A stretch of 64,000 nucleotides of DNA from Marinifilum fragile JCM 15579. Its GTDB lineage: Bacteria; Bacteroidota; Bacteroidia; Bacteroidales; Marinifilaceae. How positions within the stretch are numbered: position 1 is the stretch's first letter; each line of letters opens with the position of its first letter. Of the stretch, positions 1-9,748 are shown in pieces. Under the pieces are notes generated by a model, which saw only the letters and a list, made by a program, of their open reading frames with translations, had not been told where the DNA came from and searched no databases. A program made the position numbers and the translations under genes. The DNA lies in assembly GCF_001310955.1 (NCBI RefSeq), contig NZ_BAZX01000020.1:17630-81629 (forward strand), in the 5' to 3' direction.

Positions 1-1677
1 TTTGGTTTGCAAATTCGACAAGTATCAAAGGCTCTTATGAAATTGGGTGTTAAGGAGAAGCAATCTGTTGCAATTTTCTCTCAAAACATGCCTGAATGGA
101 TTACCGCAGACTTAGCTATTATGAGTGTTCGCGGCATTTCTGTTCCAATATATCCTACAAACTCAACAAACGAAGCAAAATACATCGTTCAAGATTCTGA
201 AGTTCAGGTTATTTTTGTTGGAGAACAAGAACAGTACGATCGTACCATGGAATTGATTAAAGAGGTTCCACACGTGAAAATGGTTGTTGTTTTTGATAAA
301 AAGACAGAGCTTACGGATCATGATAAATCTATGTATTGGGATGAGTTCATCATTAGTGGACAAAACTCAGGTTTAGGAAAAGAATTTGATGAACGCTTTT
401 ACAGCGGTGAGTTCGATGATCTGGCTACCTTGATTTACACATCAGGAACCACAGGTGAACCCAAAGGAGTAATGATTGATCACAAGAACATTTCGAGTGT
501 ATTGGTCTCTCACGATAAGGAGTTAAATGTTTCAGAAGATGACATTTCTCTTAGTTTCTTGCCATTAAGTCATGTTTACGAACGTGGATGGTGTTTCTTC
601 TGTTTCCATCGTGGGATTGAGGTTTACTTTAACCGTGATCCGAAGAAAATTGCGGAAACAATGAAAGAGGTAAAACCAACATTAATGTGTACGGTACCTC
701 GTTTGTATGAAAAGATTTATTCGGGCATTAAGGATAAAACCGAAGAAGCTTCGGCAAGCAAACGTGCTTTGTTAAATTGGTCGCTAAAAGTTGGCGAAAA
801 ATATTACAATCAATATCAGATGTTTGAGAAAAAAGTTCCTCTGGGATTAAAGCTTAAACATAGAATTGCCGACAAGTTAGTTTTAAGCAAACTACGCGGA
901 ATTATGGGAGGTAGAATCAACTTTACACCTTGTGGTGGAGCTCCTGTTTCTAGAGAAATATTAGAGTTTTTTCATTCTTTAGGGATTAATGTAAAAGTTG
1001 GTTATGGTCTTACCGAAACCATGGCTACTGTTAGTTTGTATGGCGATAAGAATATCGATTTTAGAACAGCCGGAAATACCATTGTTGGAACCGAAATTAA
1101 AATTGGTGAAAATGATGAGATCATGGTGAAAGGCCCGGGTGTAATGCGTGGTTATTACAAAAAGCCTGAAGCTACGGCGGAAGTAATGAAAGATGGCTGG
1201 TTCTGTACCGGTGATGCAGGTAGAATTGACGAAAATGGTTGCCTGATTATAACCGATAGAATTAAAGATCTGATGAAGACTTCTGGAGGAAAATATGTTG
1301 CTCCACAGAAAATTGAAACTACCTTGGTTAACGATCAATTTATTGAGCAAATTGCTGTAATAGGGGATTGTAGAAATTATGTGACTGCACTGGCAGTACC
1401 AGCATTTGGTCCCTTGCAGGCTTATGCAATTCAGCAAAATATTGTATTCAATTCAATTGAGGAGCTTTTAGCAAACTCACAAATTATTGAGTTTTTTGAA
1501 AAGCGATTTGAAGAATTGCAGAAGGAGCTTTCAAGGTTTGAGAAGGTGAAGAAATTTACCCTTCTTCCTAAAGAATTTACGATTGAAGCAGGAGAAATTA
1601 CCTCTACTCTTAAATTGAAAAGAAAGGTAATTCAGGAAAAATACAAGCATCTTATCGAAAAGATGTATAAGGAATAA
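1..1677 (+). CDS. Long-chain fatty acid--CoA ligase (AMP-forming), 5' end outside window
   Basis: Activates long-chain fatty acids to acyl-CoA through an acyl-adenylate at the inner face of the membrane. The frame is open from the first base, so roughly 40-50 N-terminal residues lie outside the window; 558 residues are visible against about 600 for the family. Counting from base 7, the P-loop-like AMP motif TSGTTGEPKG is at residues 145-154, YGLTE at about 332-336, and the hinge/adenylate region DGWFCTGDAG at about 395-405, followed by the A8 motif DRIKDLMKTSGGKYVAP. All core motifs are intact. A rho-independent terminator follows directly, so this ends a transcript. The long-chain specificity is inferred from family resemblance (FAA1/FadD15 type). 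Confidence 0.9.
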   Translation, partial: FGLQIRQVSKALMKLGVKEKQSVAIFSQNMPEWITADLAIMSVRGISVPIYPTNSTNEAKYIVQDSEVQVIFVGEQEQYDRTMELIKEVPHVKMVVVFDKKTELTDHDKSMYWDEFIISGQNSGLGKEFDERFYSGEFDDLATLIYTSGTTGEPKGVMIDHKNISSVLVSHDKELNVSEDDISLSFLPLSHVYERGWCFFCFHRGIEVYFNRDPKKIAETMKEVKPTLMCTVPRLYEKIYSGIKDKTEEASASKRALLNWSLKVGEKYYNQYQMFEKKVPLGLKLKHRIADKLVLSKLRGIMGGRINFTPCGGAPVSREILEFFHSLGINVKVGYGLTETMATVSLYGDKNIDFRTAGNTIVGTEIKIGENDEIMVKGPGVMRGYYKKPEATAEVMKDGWFCTGDAGRIDENGCLIITDRIKDLMKTSGGKYVAPQKIETTLVNDQFIEQIAVIGDCRNYVTALAVPAFGPLQAYAIQQNIVFNSIEELLANSQIIEFFEKRFEELQKELSRFEKVKKFTLLPKEFTIEAGEITSTLKLKRKVIQEKYKHLIEKMYKE

Positions 1678-1700
1678 AACGACAGTTTAACCATTAATAG

Positions 1701-1735
1701 AAACCCGAGAAATTAAATTTTTCGGGTTTTTATTT
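1701..1735 (+). terminator. Terminator after acyl-CoA ligase
   Basis: Stem AAACCCGA (1701-1708) pairs with TCGGGTTT (1722-1729) and runs into a T-rich tail, 24 bases after the stop codon. Confidence 0.8.
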
Positions 1736-1750
1736 TGTGATTAGAATCAC

Positions 1751-1880
1751 GCGAACAACTTGCGACTATGGGCGCGAACTATAGGCGCGGTATAGCGCAA
1801 GAAGCATGCGTGCAAAGTCGCGAACAGTTTGCGGGGATAAGCTCAAACACCTTGTGCCTATAGGCGCAAGTTTATAATAG
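1751..1880. repeat. Degenerate GCGAAC/GCGCAA stutter array, period 21-25 bp
   Basis: This intergenic block is far richer in GC than its surroundings. It can be cut into about six units starting with GCGAAC, GCGCGAAC, GCGCAAG, GCGAACAG, GCTCAAAC and GCGCAAG, at 1751, 1772, 1795, 1820, 1841 and 1864. Unit lengths are 21, 23, 25, 21, 23 and about 17 bases. Several units are near-palindromic (GCGAAC...GTTTGCG). No reading frame is preserved and no transposase lies nearby. It sits between two convergent genes. Its function is unknown. Confidence 0.5.
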
Positions 1881-1923
1881 AGTAAAAGGAATTTTTCCAA
1901 GCTATTACAAGAAGCTTTTTAGC

Positions 1924-2802
1924 TTACTTCTGAACAATCATACCAATCCATGGACTACCCTCTTCATATGGTTTTCCTCTTAAATTAGCCCAGTAATCCT
2001 TAACTGTAAATCCATGTTCTTCGGCCATTGCAATGGCTCGCTTTACCGAAAAATAATGTTTCCAAATGTGATGAGTTCTCATCTCACCATCATTAAAAAC
2101 TAAGGTGTATTTGTCGAGACGAACCTTATCCTTTTTGTATTTGTAGTGCGATTGTAATAGTAAATGTTCTTTCTCGCTCCAGAAACCGTCTTCATTGCTA
2201 ATGTACCAAGATTGATCTGGCTCCCTTGTTTCAAAATAATATTTGGTAAATACATCAAATATTAGGAATCCGCCAGGTTTAAGGGCTTTATAAACTTTCT
2301 TAAGAAGCTTGTCGCGATCTTGATGCGACAGTACACACAAATCCCCGTAGATTAAACTTACAACATCAAATTCCTTTTCGTAATCAATCTCAAGATAATC
2401 CTTACACAGGTATTGAATTGGATAGCCGAATTCTGCTGCCTGTTCCTTTGCATAGTTAATAGAGTTCTCTGAAAAGTCGATTCCTGTTACATCGAATCCC
2501 TGCCCAAAGAAATTTTCGCTATACAAACCCGGGCCACAACCAAGATCAAGATATTTACTTTCTTCAGGTAATTTCATGTAAGCACTAAGCCAGTTAACTG
2601 CCTGAATAATATTTTCGTACTTTCTTGATCCTTGATCTGAATCATCATCAAGGTGAGCATAAAGAAGATGTTCTGATATATATGCATCTTGCCAAAAATT
2701 ACCATCATCCTTGGCAAATAATTTAGGTTTCTTTGTGATCTTTTCCAGATCATTGAAGTTAAGAAGACCTTTTGCAGTTAGTAAGTTCATAAAACTAGAC
2801 AT
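1924..2802 (-). CDS. Class I SAM-dependent methyltransferase
   Basis: A 292-residue Rossmann-fold methyltransferase of the Methyltransf_11/25 type. Motif I, YLDLGCGPG, is at residues 84-92, and the acidic end of strand beta2 (GIDFSENS) is at about 107-114. A later segment, LKPGGFLIFDVF, matches the post-motif III region. No membrane segments or signal are visible. The substrate cannot be read from the sequence. It is the last gene of a leftward cluster with MgtC-like, GNAT, NfeD and EI24 genes, 22 bases after the MgtC-like gene, so co-transcription is plausible. An alternative start is Met5. Confidence 0.85.
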   Translation of the reverse strand: MSSFMNLLTAKGLLNFNDLEKITKKPKLFAKDDGNFWQDAYISEHLLYAHLDDDSDQGSRKYENIIQAVNWLSAYMKLPEESKYLDLGCGPGLYSENFFGQGFDVTGIDFSENSINYAKEQAAEFGYPIQYLCKDYLEIDYEKEFDVVSLIYGDLCVLSHQDRDKLLKKVYKALKPGGFLIFDVFTKYYFETREPDQSWYISNEDGFWSEKEHLLLQSHYKYKKDKVRLDKYTLVFNDGEMRTHHIWKHYFSVKRAIAMAEEHGFTVKDYWANLRGKPYEEGSPWIGMIVQK

Positions 2803-2824
2803 TTGAATTGAGCATCGGTGATGC

Positions 2825-3532
2825 TTATAGAATTTGTTGCAATTTTACTCTTTTTATTCCTGGAATACTACCCAATTCAGAGGTTAGTTTATTTAGTTTA
2901 ACTCTTTCCGAAATTTGAACAGTAAGGTAGTAACTAATTCTATTTTCATCGTAATGCTGTTCCACATCAATGGTTCGAATGGCAATCTGATGTTTTTTCA
3001 GGATATGTTTAAAATCATCAGGAGATACTTCTTTGTTTTTAACATGGATATGAAGACGTTTGATGAATTTTCCTGGGAATAATTTCTTTTCAATAACATC
3101 CATTGCAATTAAAGAGATCAGTAAAATGGTAGCTCCAATGATAGCTCCCATATACATTCCAGCACCAATTGTTAAACCAAGTGCGGCGATTACCCAAATC
3201 GAAGCAGCGGTAGTTAATCCTTTTACATTAACGCCAAATTTCATAATGGCTCCTGCTCCTAAAAAACCTATTCCCGATACTACCTGAGCGGCAATTCTAC
3301 CTGGATCTCCATTTTGAAAATTTTGAAATGTTTGGGGAATATAAATCGATAATAACATGATTAAGCTGGCTCCCATACATATTAAGATATGTGTACGTAA
3401 TCCGGCTGGTTGTCTATGAGCTTCACGTTCAAGCCCAATTATGGCTCCAATAAAAAAACTAAACAACAATCGCCAAAAGATGGTTGCAGTTGTTATTTCG
3501 GTGGTTGATATGAGTTGATTGATATAATCCAT
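2825..3532 (-). CDS. MgtC/SapB family membrane protein
   Basis: A 235-residue inner-membrane protein with about four or five hydrophobic segments in residues 15-145 and a soluble C-terminal ACT-like domain. The family signature GLEREAHRQPAGLRTHIL lies at about residues 34-51, followed by GIGFLGAGAIMKFG. MgtC proteins modulate magnesium homeostasis and ATP synthase in some pathogens, but in free-living Bacteroidota the role is not settled. It lies 9 bases after the GNAT gene and 22 bases before the methyltransferase gene, so it is probably part of the same transcript. The family assignment is firm; the physiological role is inferred. Confidence 0.88.
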   Translation of the reverse strand: MDYINQLISTTEITTATIFWRLLFSFFIGAIIGLEREAHRQPAGLRTHILICMGASLIMLLSIYIPQTFQNFQNGDPGRIAAQVVSGIGFLGAGAIMKFGVNVKGLTTAASIWVIAALGLTIGAGMYMGAIIGATILLISLIAMDVIEKKLFPGKFIKRLHIHVKNKEVSPDDFKHILKKHQIAIRTIDVEQHYDENRISYYLTVQISERVKLNKLTSELGSIPGIKRVKLQQIL

Positions 3533-3541
3533 TTATCGATT

Positions 3542-3970
3542 TTAGTGTTTGCGCTTGATCATTACATCGTATCTGTCAAGATATTGGAAGCCTAAATTTT
3601 TGTAAAGTTTAATGGCATGTTTATTTGTTTCATGAACTTCAAGCTTAATTTGCATGTTTAATTTTTTTGCAAACTGAAGAGCTTTTTCACTTAATAATCT
3701 TCCGTATCCTCTCTGCTGATAGTTTGGGTGCACGCCCAAGTGATGCAGGTACAATCTGCGTGAATCATTGGTAAGCCAAATTGTGCCAATGCACTCGCTA
3801 GTGGTCAAATCTTCAAGAATCCAGAACTTACCTCCAAATTTTAAGCTCTTTTCTATCGTGAGAGCTGTATCAGCACGTTTTTCGTCAGCTAAACCAGTTA
3901 ATTCCCATAAACCAAGCACAGCAGCGAAGTCATGAGCCTCATATTCTCTAATCTCTATTTTATTCATCAT
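3542..3970 (-). CDS. GNAT family N-acetyltransferase
   Basis: A 142-residue single-domain acetyltransferase. The acetyl-CoA pyrophosphate loop (motif A, Q/RxxGxG/A) is visible as QQRGYG at residues 85-90. It is preceded by the beta4 strand LYLHHLGVHP and followed by KLEVHETNKHAIKLYKNLGF, the typical motif B ending. The acceptor substrate is unknown. Its start overlaps the end of the NfeD-family gene by 11 bases, which points to translational coupling. Confidence 0.88.
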   Translation of the reverse strand: MMNKIEIREYEAHDFAAVLGLWELTGLADEKRADTALTIEKSLKFGGKFWILEDLTTSECIGTIWLTNDSRRLYLHHLGVHPNYQQRGYGRLLSEKALQFAKKLNMQIKLEVHETNKHAIKLYKNLGFQYLDRYDVMIKRKH

Positions 3971-5387
3971 CCTCTTTCTTTATCACATAAACTTGACCTG
4001 TTTCGAATCGAATTACCTCTACTTCGGTCTCTTTATCGATAAAACCATCTTCCGATTTGGCATCGTAGATTTGATTGTCGATAATCACTTTTCCGGATGG
4101 GCGAAGTACACTCATTGCAATACCAATTTTACCAATCATGGTTTTTGCCCTCATGTCAACGCCAACGTAACCTTCTTCAGCATTTTCGACGGTACTTAGA
4201 GCCAAATGACCAAGGAATGAGTTGGCAGAAAATAGTTTCTTACTCAGGTAAATGGAACCCACAATGGCTACAAGAATTGAAAAAATCACCAAAAGCAATG
4301 AAGCTACAATGGTTTTGATATGTCGAGGTTCAAATTCAAAAGCAACATTATCGACTAAACTTAAGGTCAAGCCAGTGATGATGAAAATGATTCCGGAAAC
4401 TCCTGCAACCCCAAAGCCAGGGATTACAAATATTTCCACGGCGAGCAGTATCACTCCGACTCCAAAAAGAATAATCTCCCAATTTTCAGCCATTCCTTCC
4501 AGATAAAGAGGAGAGAAGTACAATACTGCTGCAATTGCAGCAGCAAGAATTGGAAATCCGATTCCGGGAGTTTGCAATTCAAAATAAATTCCTCCTATAA
4601 TGATCATGATTAGAATTCCTTGCAATACCGGATTTATCATGAAATCAACCACTTTTTCTATTCCAGATGGTTCGTAGGATTTTATGGTATATTCTTTGAC
4701 TCCTGCTTTTTCTAAAACTTCAGAAACGCTGTTGGCAATTCCTTCGCAGTATCCATTTTTAATGGCTTCATCCGGAGTAAAGGTCAATACTTTTCCTGTA
4801 TCAATTACATTTTCGATATAGGTTCTTGGATCAACCATTGCTTCAGCAATTAATGGGTCGCGTTTCCATTTGTAAATGGTATCGCCAGCTAGAATAATTG
4901 TGTCTTTTCCATGTGCTTCCGCAGTAGCACGCATGGTTGATCTCATGTAAGACTGGTATTTATCTGGCATGGCCTGCCCGGTTTGATTTACCACGGTAGC
5001 AGCGCCAATATTAGCTCCAGATCTCATGTAAATGCTGTCGCAAGCAATTGAAATTAATGCTCCTGCCGAGGCTGCATTGTTGTCGATAAATACATAAACC
5101 GGTTTTTTGTTATTTAATATCGCAGTACGAATCGAGTCTGCGTGAATTACCATACCACCGTAAGTATTCATGTGAATTAAAATCAAATCGGCATTTAATT
5201 TATCAGCTTCCCGAAAGGCATCTTTGGTTTGACGCCAGGCTGCAGGGCCAATTTCTCTTTTGATATCAAATTTGTATACAAGTTTTTCAGTCGATTCAAC
5301 TAAGGAATCAGAGGCAAGTTTTGCTTCAGCGGATAAACCGATAAGTATTACTAGCAAAGAGAGAATAATATTTCTGAAAAGATCCAT
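3960..5387 (-). CDS. NfeD-family membrane-bound serine protease (ClpP class)
   Basis: A 475-residue protein. Residues 1-22 form a signal peptide. Residues 35-225 are a ClpP/crotonase-fold protease domain with the nucleophile Ser107 in NNAASAGA; Lys143 (DKYQSYMR) is the likely general base, by analogy with the archaeal protease PH1510. Four or five membrane segments follow at about 250-390, and the C-terminus is a soluble OB-fold NfeD domain. In this family the protease acts next to stomatin/SPFH membrane proteins, but no SPFH gene is visible nearby. The gene overlaps the downstream GNAT gene. Its role in membrane quality control is inferred from the family. Confidence 0.88.
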   Translation of the reverse strand: MDLFRNIILSLLVILIGLSAEAKLASDSLVESTEKLVYKFDIKREIGPAAWRQTKDAFREADKLNADLILIHMNTYGGMVIHADSIRTAILNNKKPVYVFIDNNAASAGALISIACDSIYMRSGANIGAATVVNQTGQAMPDKYQSYMRSTMRATAEAHGKDTIILAGDTIYKWKRDPLIAEAMVDPRTYIENVIDTGKVLTFTPDEAIKNGYCEGIANSVSEVLEKAGVKEYTIKSYEPSGIEKVVDFMINPVLQGILIMIIIGGIYFELQTPGIGFPILAAAIAAVLYFSPLYLEGMAENWEIILFGVGVILLAVEIFVIPGFGVAGVSGIIFIITGLTLSLVDNVAFEFEPRHIKTIVASLLLVIFSILVAIVGSIYLSKKLFSANSFLGHLALSTVENAEEGYVGVDMRAKTMIGKIGIAMSVLRPSGKVIIDNQIYDAKSEDGFIDKETEVEVIRFETGQVYVIKKEDDE

Positions 5388-5462
5388 ATAAGTACTTTTA
5401 GTTGTTTATTGTATATAAGATAACAATTAACTCGCAAATATTCTTTTGAAAAAGCTTAAGAT

Positions 5463-6245
5463 TTAGTGCTTCTCTTTTTCCCAAATTTCATTAACAGCTA
5501 ATGTTCCGGCTACAACCGATACAATTGCTGCAAAGCTTGAGAAAGAAACACCACAGAAAGGAACAATCAAGCATAGCGAAAACACAAAACCATTTGCAAT
5601 TACAATTCCCTTGTTTTCTCTCATAAATTGCACACTTTCCTTAATGCTTAGTCTTTTTCTTTCAATGGCATAATCCAAAAATGAAAATCCATAAAAGTAA
5701 GCCGAAATGAAAAACAGAATTATGGCTGAAGCCCAACCAATAATTGGGATAAAACTTAGAATAAACATTAATGCGGTTAATAGCAACTCTATGCAAAGGT
5801 TTCTAAGGGCAATAAATACTCCGCGAATAATATCTTTAACCAGTTGTCTGAATTCAAAAGGATAATCGTTACCAGTTTTAATTTTCTCGGTTCGCTCCGA
5901 TAGGTAAGAGAACACTGGAGACATGATGATAATGATGATATAACCTCCGAAGTATGCAAAAATTAGGAAAAAGAGAACTTTGAACACAATCCAGATAAAT
6001 CCACCAATTGTAGCCTTTAGAAATCCAGAACCCCAAAAATCAGCATTTTCAAGATCTAACCAATTTTGTAGGTAGGTTTGAGTTTGGTCCGATAACGAGC
6101 CAATATAATCCCATCCAACCCAGAATAGAAGAATATTCAGCAATAAAGGAAAAATAAAGAACCAAGCCAGTCTTTTTCTAAATATATAATTTAAGGCTTC
6201 CGAATAAGTGCGTAAACCAAATCCAAAATCTTTAATCAGTTTCAT
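5463..6245 (-). CDS. EI24/CysZ-like membrane protein
   Basis: About 260 residues with four hydrophobic stretches (near 20-40, 70-110, 145-195 and 220-250). The N-terminal LIKDFGFGLRTYSEAL followed by a membrane anchor is the EI24/CysZ pattern. CysZ is a sulfate permease in proteobacteria; Bacteroidota homologues have no proven substrate, so I do not assign sulfate. I chose the ATG at 6245 rather than the one eight codons upstream (6269) because the conserved family start falls there. The gene begins the leftward cluster, divergent from purB. Confidence 0.75.
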   Translation of the reverse strand: MKLIKDFGFGLRTYSEALNYIFRKRLAWFFIFPLLLNILLFWVGWDYIGSLSDQTQTYLQNWLDLENADFWGSGFLKATIGGFIWIVFKVLFFLIFAYFGGYIIIIIMSPVFSYLSERTEKIKTGNDYPFEFRQLVKDIIRGVFIALRNLCIELLLTALMFILSFIPIIGWASAIILFFISAYFYGFSFLDYAIERKRLSIKESVQFMRENKGIVIANGFVFSLCLIVPFCGVSFSSFAAIVSVVAGTLAVNEIWEKEKH

Positions 6246-6367
6246 GTTTTTATAGATGTAAGATGACAATTGTGCTTTAACAAAAATAAGATTAAATGTG
6301 TAATACCAAAAGAACCTGAATCCAAAATCTTTAATCGAACTCAGGTTAATATATTGCGTCAGACTTC

Positions 6368-6396
6368 TTGCATTTCATAGCTTTTAATTACCTTTG
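6368..6396 (+). promoter_or_regulatory. Bacteroidota-type promoter for purB
   Basis: TTG at 6368-6370, an 18-base spacer, then TACCTTTG (matching TAnnTTTG) at 6389-6396. It lies 40 bases before the purB start. The spacer is one base shorter than the common 19. Confidence 0.5.
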
Positions 6397-6436
6397 TGAC
6401 TCTAAATAACCATTATTGATATTTAATATTTTAGAA

Positions 6437-7774
6437 ATGCAAAGTTTGATAGCAATTTCGCCGGTTGACGGGCGTTACCGTGACAAAGTAGATGTATTGG
6501 GTGAGTATTTTTCAGAGTACGCTTTGGTACGTTACAGAGTGTTGGTTGAAGTAGAATATTTTATTGCTCTTTGCGAGGTTCCTCTTCCACAGTTGAAAGA
6601 TTTTAGCAAAGATTTATATACTGATTTGCGTAGCATTTACCTTGATTTTACCGTTGAGGATGCGCAAAAAGTGAAGGATATCGAGAGTGTAACCAACCAC
6701 GATGTAAAGGCAGTTGAGTATTTTATCAAAGAAAAGTTCGATGCTTTAAAATTAGAGAAATACAAAGAATTCATCCACTTTGGATTAACATCTCAGGATA
6801 TAAACAATACTGCAACTCCATATTCTTTGCGTGATGCTGTTTACGATGTGTATTACCCTTTATTGGATCAGTTGATTGCGAAACTGGAAAGCCTTTCTGA
6901 AGATTGGAAAGAAATTGCAATGTTGGCTCGTACTCATGGTCAGCCAGCTTCTCCAACTCGTTTAGGAAAAGAAATTCAAGTGTACGTTTACCGATTGAAA
7001 AGACAATTGGATTTGTTAAAGAGCGTTCCTTGTTCTGCTAAATTTGGAGGTGCAACAGGTAACTTCAATGCACATCATGTTGCCTATCCTGAAGTGGATT
7101 GGAAAGAATTTGGGAATCACTTTGTAAATGACATTTTAAAACTAGAGAGAGAAGAGCTAACTACTCAGATTTCGAACTACGATAATATGGGTGCGATTTT
7201 CGATAACTTGAAACGCATCAATACCATTTTGGTTGACTTGAACCGTGACTTCTGGACTTACATTTCCATGAACTATTTCAAGCAGAAAATCAAGGAAGGT
7301 GAAGTTGGTTCTTCAGCAATGCCACACAAGGTGAATCCTATCGATTTTGAAAATTCAGAAGGGAACCTAGGATTGGCGAATGCTACTTTCGAACACTTGG
7401 CTACTAAGTTGCCAGTTTCTCGTTTGCAGCGTGATCTAACGGATTCAACTGTACTAAGAAACATCGGCGTTCCTTTTGCACATACCATCATTGCATTTAA
7501 ATCTTTATTAAAAGGTTTAGACAAACTATTGATTTCAAAAGAAGCTTTTGAAGCTGATTTGGAAGCAAACTGGGCAGTGGTTGCAGAAGCGGTTCAGACC
7601 ATCTTGCGTCGCGAAGGATATCCAAATCCTTATGAGGCATTAAAAGCTTTGACTAGAACCAATACTCATGTTACTCGAGAAAGTATTGCTGAATTTATCG
7701 ATACACTAGAAATTGGTGATGATTTGAAAGCTCAATTGAAAACAATTAGTCCTGATAATTATACAGGAATCTAG
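6437..7774 (+). CDS. purB: Adenylosuccinate lyase
   Basis: Catalyses two steps of purine synthesis: SAICAR to AICAR plus fumarate, and adenylosuccinate to AMP plus fumarate. The 445-residue protein begins MQSLIAISPVDGRY, the usual family N-terminus, so I place the start at 6437 rather than at an in-frame ATG seven codons upstream. The fumarase/aspartase superfamily signature GSSAMPHKVNP is at about residue 290 on the flexible catalytic loop, and TSQDINNT and RTHGQPASPT are the other conserved regions. Length and motifs are normal. A TAnnTTTG promoter lies just upstream and a strong terminator follows, so it is probably a single-gene transcript. Confidence 0.96.
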   Translation: MQSLIAISPVDGRYRDKVDVLGEYFSEYALVRYRVLVEVEYFIALCEVPLPQLKDFSKDLYTDLRSIYLDFTVEDAQKVKDIESVTNHDVKAVEYFIKEKFDALKLEKYKEFIHFGLTSQDINNTATPYSLRDAVYDVYYPLLDQLIAKLESLSEDWKEIAMLARTHGQPASPTRLGKEIQVYVYRLKRQLDLLKSVPCSAKFGGATGNFNAHHVAYPEVDWKEFGNHFVNDILKLEREELTTQISNYDNMGAIFDNLKRINTILVDLNRDFWTYISMNYFKQKIKEGEVGSSAMPHKVNPIDFENSEGNLGLANATFEHLATKLPVSRLQRDLTDSTVLRNIGVPFAHTIIAFKSLLKGLDKLLISKEAFEADLEANWAVVAEAVQTILRREGYPNPYEALKALTRTNTHVTRESIAEFIDTLEIGDDLKAQLKTISPDNYTGI

Positions 7775-7806
7775 AAAATATTAATATTTGTTAATACTTT
7801 GTTTTT

Positions 7807-7843
7807 AGGCTGTAAGAGTTGTACTTTTACAGCCTATTTTTAT
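7807..7843 (+). terminator. Terminator after purB
   Basis: Stem AGGCTGTAA (7807-7815) pairs with TTACAGCCT (7827-7835), followed by ATTTTTATT. Confidence 0.85.
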
Positions 7844-7894
7844 TGGGCAAATTCTTAAGTTCCCAATATTCTTATTTAACTATTTATACTTTTA

Positions 7895-9724
7895 ATGAAA
7901 GATTTTATTAAGGTTCTTAGGCGATTCCTTCCTCCTTATAAAGGGGATACGACAATGATGTTTGTTTATAACCTGTTAGGTGCTATTTTTGGAGTTTTTT
8001 CGTTGGGTGCAATTGTTCCTGTGTTAGATACATTTTTTAATAAAAGTGTAGAGGTTTCGGTACTTGAAAAAATGCCATGGGAGCTCAAAACAGATGTAGT
8101 AATGCACAATTTTAATTATTACATTACCTTAATAAAGACTGAGTATGGTCCTGAGTATACGTTGTTTTTTATAGCTGTAGTTGCATTAACTATGGTGTTA
8201 TTTAAAGTACTATTTACTTTTTTAGGCTCATATCACTCAGTTAATATCAGGAATGGAGTCGTAAGGGATTTACGCCTACAGATTTATAATAAAATGATTT
8301 CATTGCCTCTTCCTTTTTTCTCAGCGGAAAAGAAAGGAGATATCATTGCGCGCTCAACAGGAGATGTTCAAGAAGTTGAGATTTCGGTGATGAGTTCAAT
8401 TGATATGATCTTCAAAAATCCAATTATGATACTAGTTTATTTAATTGGATTGTTATCAATTAGTGCTCAGTTAACATTATTTGTATTTATCATGTTACCA
8501 ATTGCAGGTTATATTATTGGATTAACGGGTAAAAAATTAAAGAAATCTTCAAGAGATGGACAGAATAAAATGGGCGATATCTTATCAACCATAGAGGAAA
8601 GTTTATCGGGGTTGAGAATTATTAAGGCTTTTAATGCCGAAGAGAAAATGCATATTCGTTTTTCGGAAGAAAGCAACTCTTACAGAAGAATCATGAATAG
8701 CATGATGCGCCGTTATGTTTTAGCGCACCCAGTAAGTGAGTTCATGGGAACTTTAGTAATGTTGACGATTATGTGCTATGGTGGAATGTTAATTCTTAAT
8801 GGTACTGGTAATTTAACAGGCTCTACATTTATTGCATATCTTGGGATGTTCTATATGATAATTGCACCTGCTAAAGCTTTTTCAAAGGCTGCATATACTA
8901 TCCAGAAAGGTTTAGCAGCAATGGATCGTATTGATCAATTGTTAGAAGCAAAATCTACCATTACCGATAAAGAAAATGCAAAATCAGTTAGTGAATTCGG
9001 TAACTCAATCCATTATAAAAATGTTACCTTCTCTTACAATGGAGAAAGGAATGTGTTGAAGAATGTAAATTTGGAAATCCCGAAAGGAAAAACTGTTGCA
9101 TTAGTTGGTCAATCAGGTTCGGGTAAAACTACTTTTGTTGATTTATTGCCAAGATTTTATGATGTAAATGAAGGTAGTATTAATGTTGATGGTATTGACA
9201 TTCGTGACTATAAAATGAAAGATTTACGAAACCTGATGGGGAATGTAAATCAGGAGTCAATTCTTTTTAATGATACCATTTTTAACAATATTGCTTTTGG
9301 AGTTGAGAGCGCAACAATGGAAGATGTAGTTGCGGCCGCAAAAATTGCCAATGCTCATGATTTTATCAGTGCTACAGAGAATGGTTACAATACCAACATT
9401 GGAGATCGCGGTAGTAAACTATCAGGAGGACAGCGTCAGAGATTAAGTATTGCACGTGCGGTTCTTAAAAACCCACCAATCATGATTTTGGATGAGGCTA
9501 CCTCAGCTTTGGATACGGAGTCAGAAAGATTGGTGCAGGATGCATTGGATAAATTAATGGAGAATAGAACCTCATTGGTGATTGCTCACCGACTATCAAC
9601 AGTGAAGAATGCAGACTTGATTTGTGTTTTCCATGAAGGAGAAATTGTAGAACGAGGCAAACACGATGAATTAATCGAGAAAGGTGGAGCCTACAAGAAA
9701 CTGTATGATATGCAGCTATTGTAG
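7895..9724 (+). CDS. MsbA-like ABC transporter, fused permease and ATPase
   Basis: A 609-residue type IV (exporter) ABC half-transporter. The N-terminal ~345 residues carry six membrane helices. The nucleotide-binding domain contains Walker A GQSGSGKT (about 405-412), signature LSGGQRQR (about 508-515), Walker B IMILDEATSALD (about 529-540) and the H-loop IAHRLST. It works as a homodimer or heterodimer in the inner membrane. By family resemblance it may flip lipid A or another lipid or peptide, but the substrate is not evident, so I withhold the symbol msbA. It has its own terminator and no partner gene next to it. Confidence 0.9.
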   Translation: MKDFIKVLRRFLPPYKGDTTMMFVYNLLGAIFGVFSLGAIVPVLDTFFNKSVEVSVLEKMPWELKTDVVMHNFNYYITLIKTEYGPEYTLFFIAVVALTMVLFKVLFTFLGSYHSVNIRNGVVRDLRLQIYNKMISLPLPFFSAEKKGDIIARSTGDVQEVEISVMSSIDMIFKNPIMILVYLIGLLSISAQLTLFVFIMLPIAGYIIGLTGKKLKKSSRDGQNKMGDILSTIEESLSGLRIIKAFNAEEKMHIRFSEESNSYRRIMNSMMRRYVLAHPVSEFMGTLVMLTIMCYGGMLILNGTGNLTGSTFIAYLGMFYMIIAPAKAFSKAAYTIQKGLAAMDRIDQLLEAKSTITDKENAKSVSEFGNSIHYKNVTFSYNGERNVLKNVNLEIPKGKTVALVGQSGSGKTTFVDLLPRFYDVNEGSINVDGIDIRDYKMKDLRNLMGNVNQESILFNDTIFNNIAFGVESATMEDVVAAAKIANAHDFISATENGYNTNIGDRGSKLSGGQRQRLSIARAVLKNPPIMILDEATSALDTESERLVQDALDKLMENRTSLVIAHRLSTVKNADLICVFHEGEIVERGKHDELIEKGGAYKKLYDMQLL

Positions 9725-9748
9725 TATTTAAAAGAATAATACATAGAG

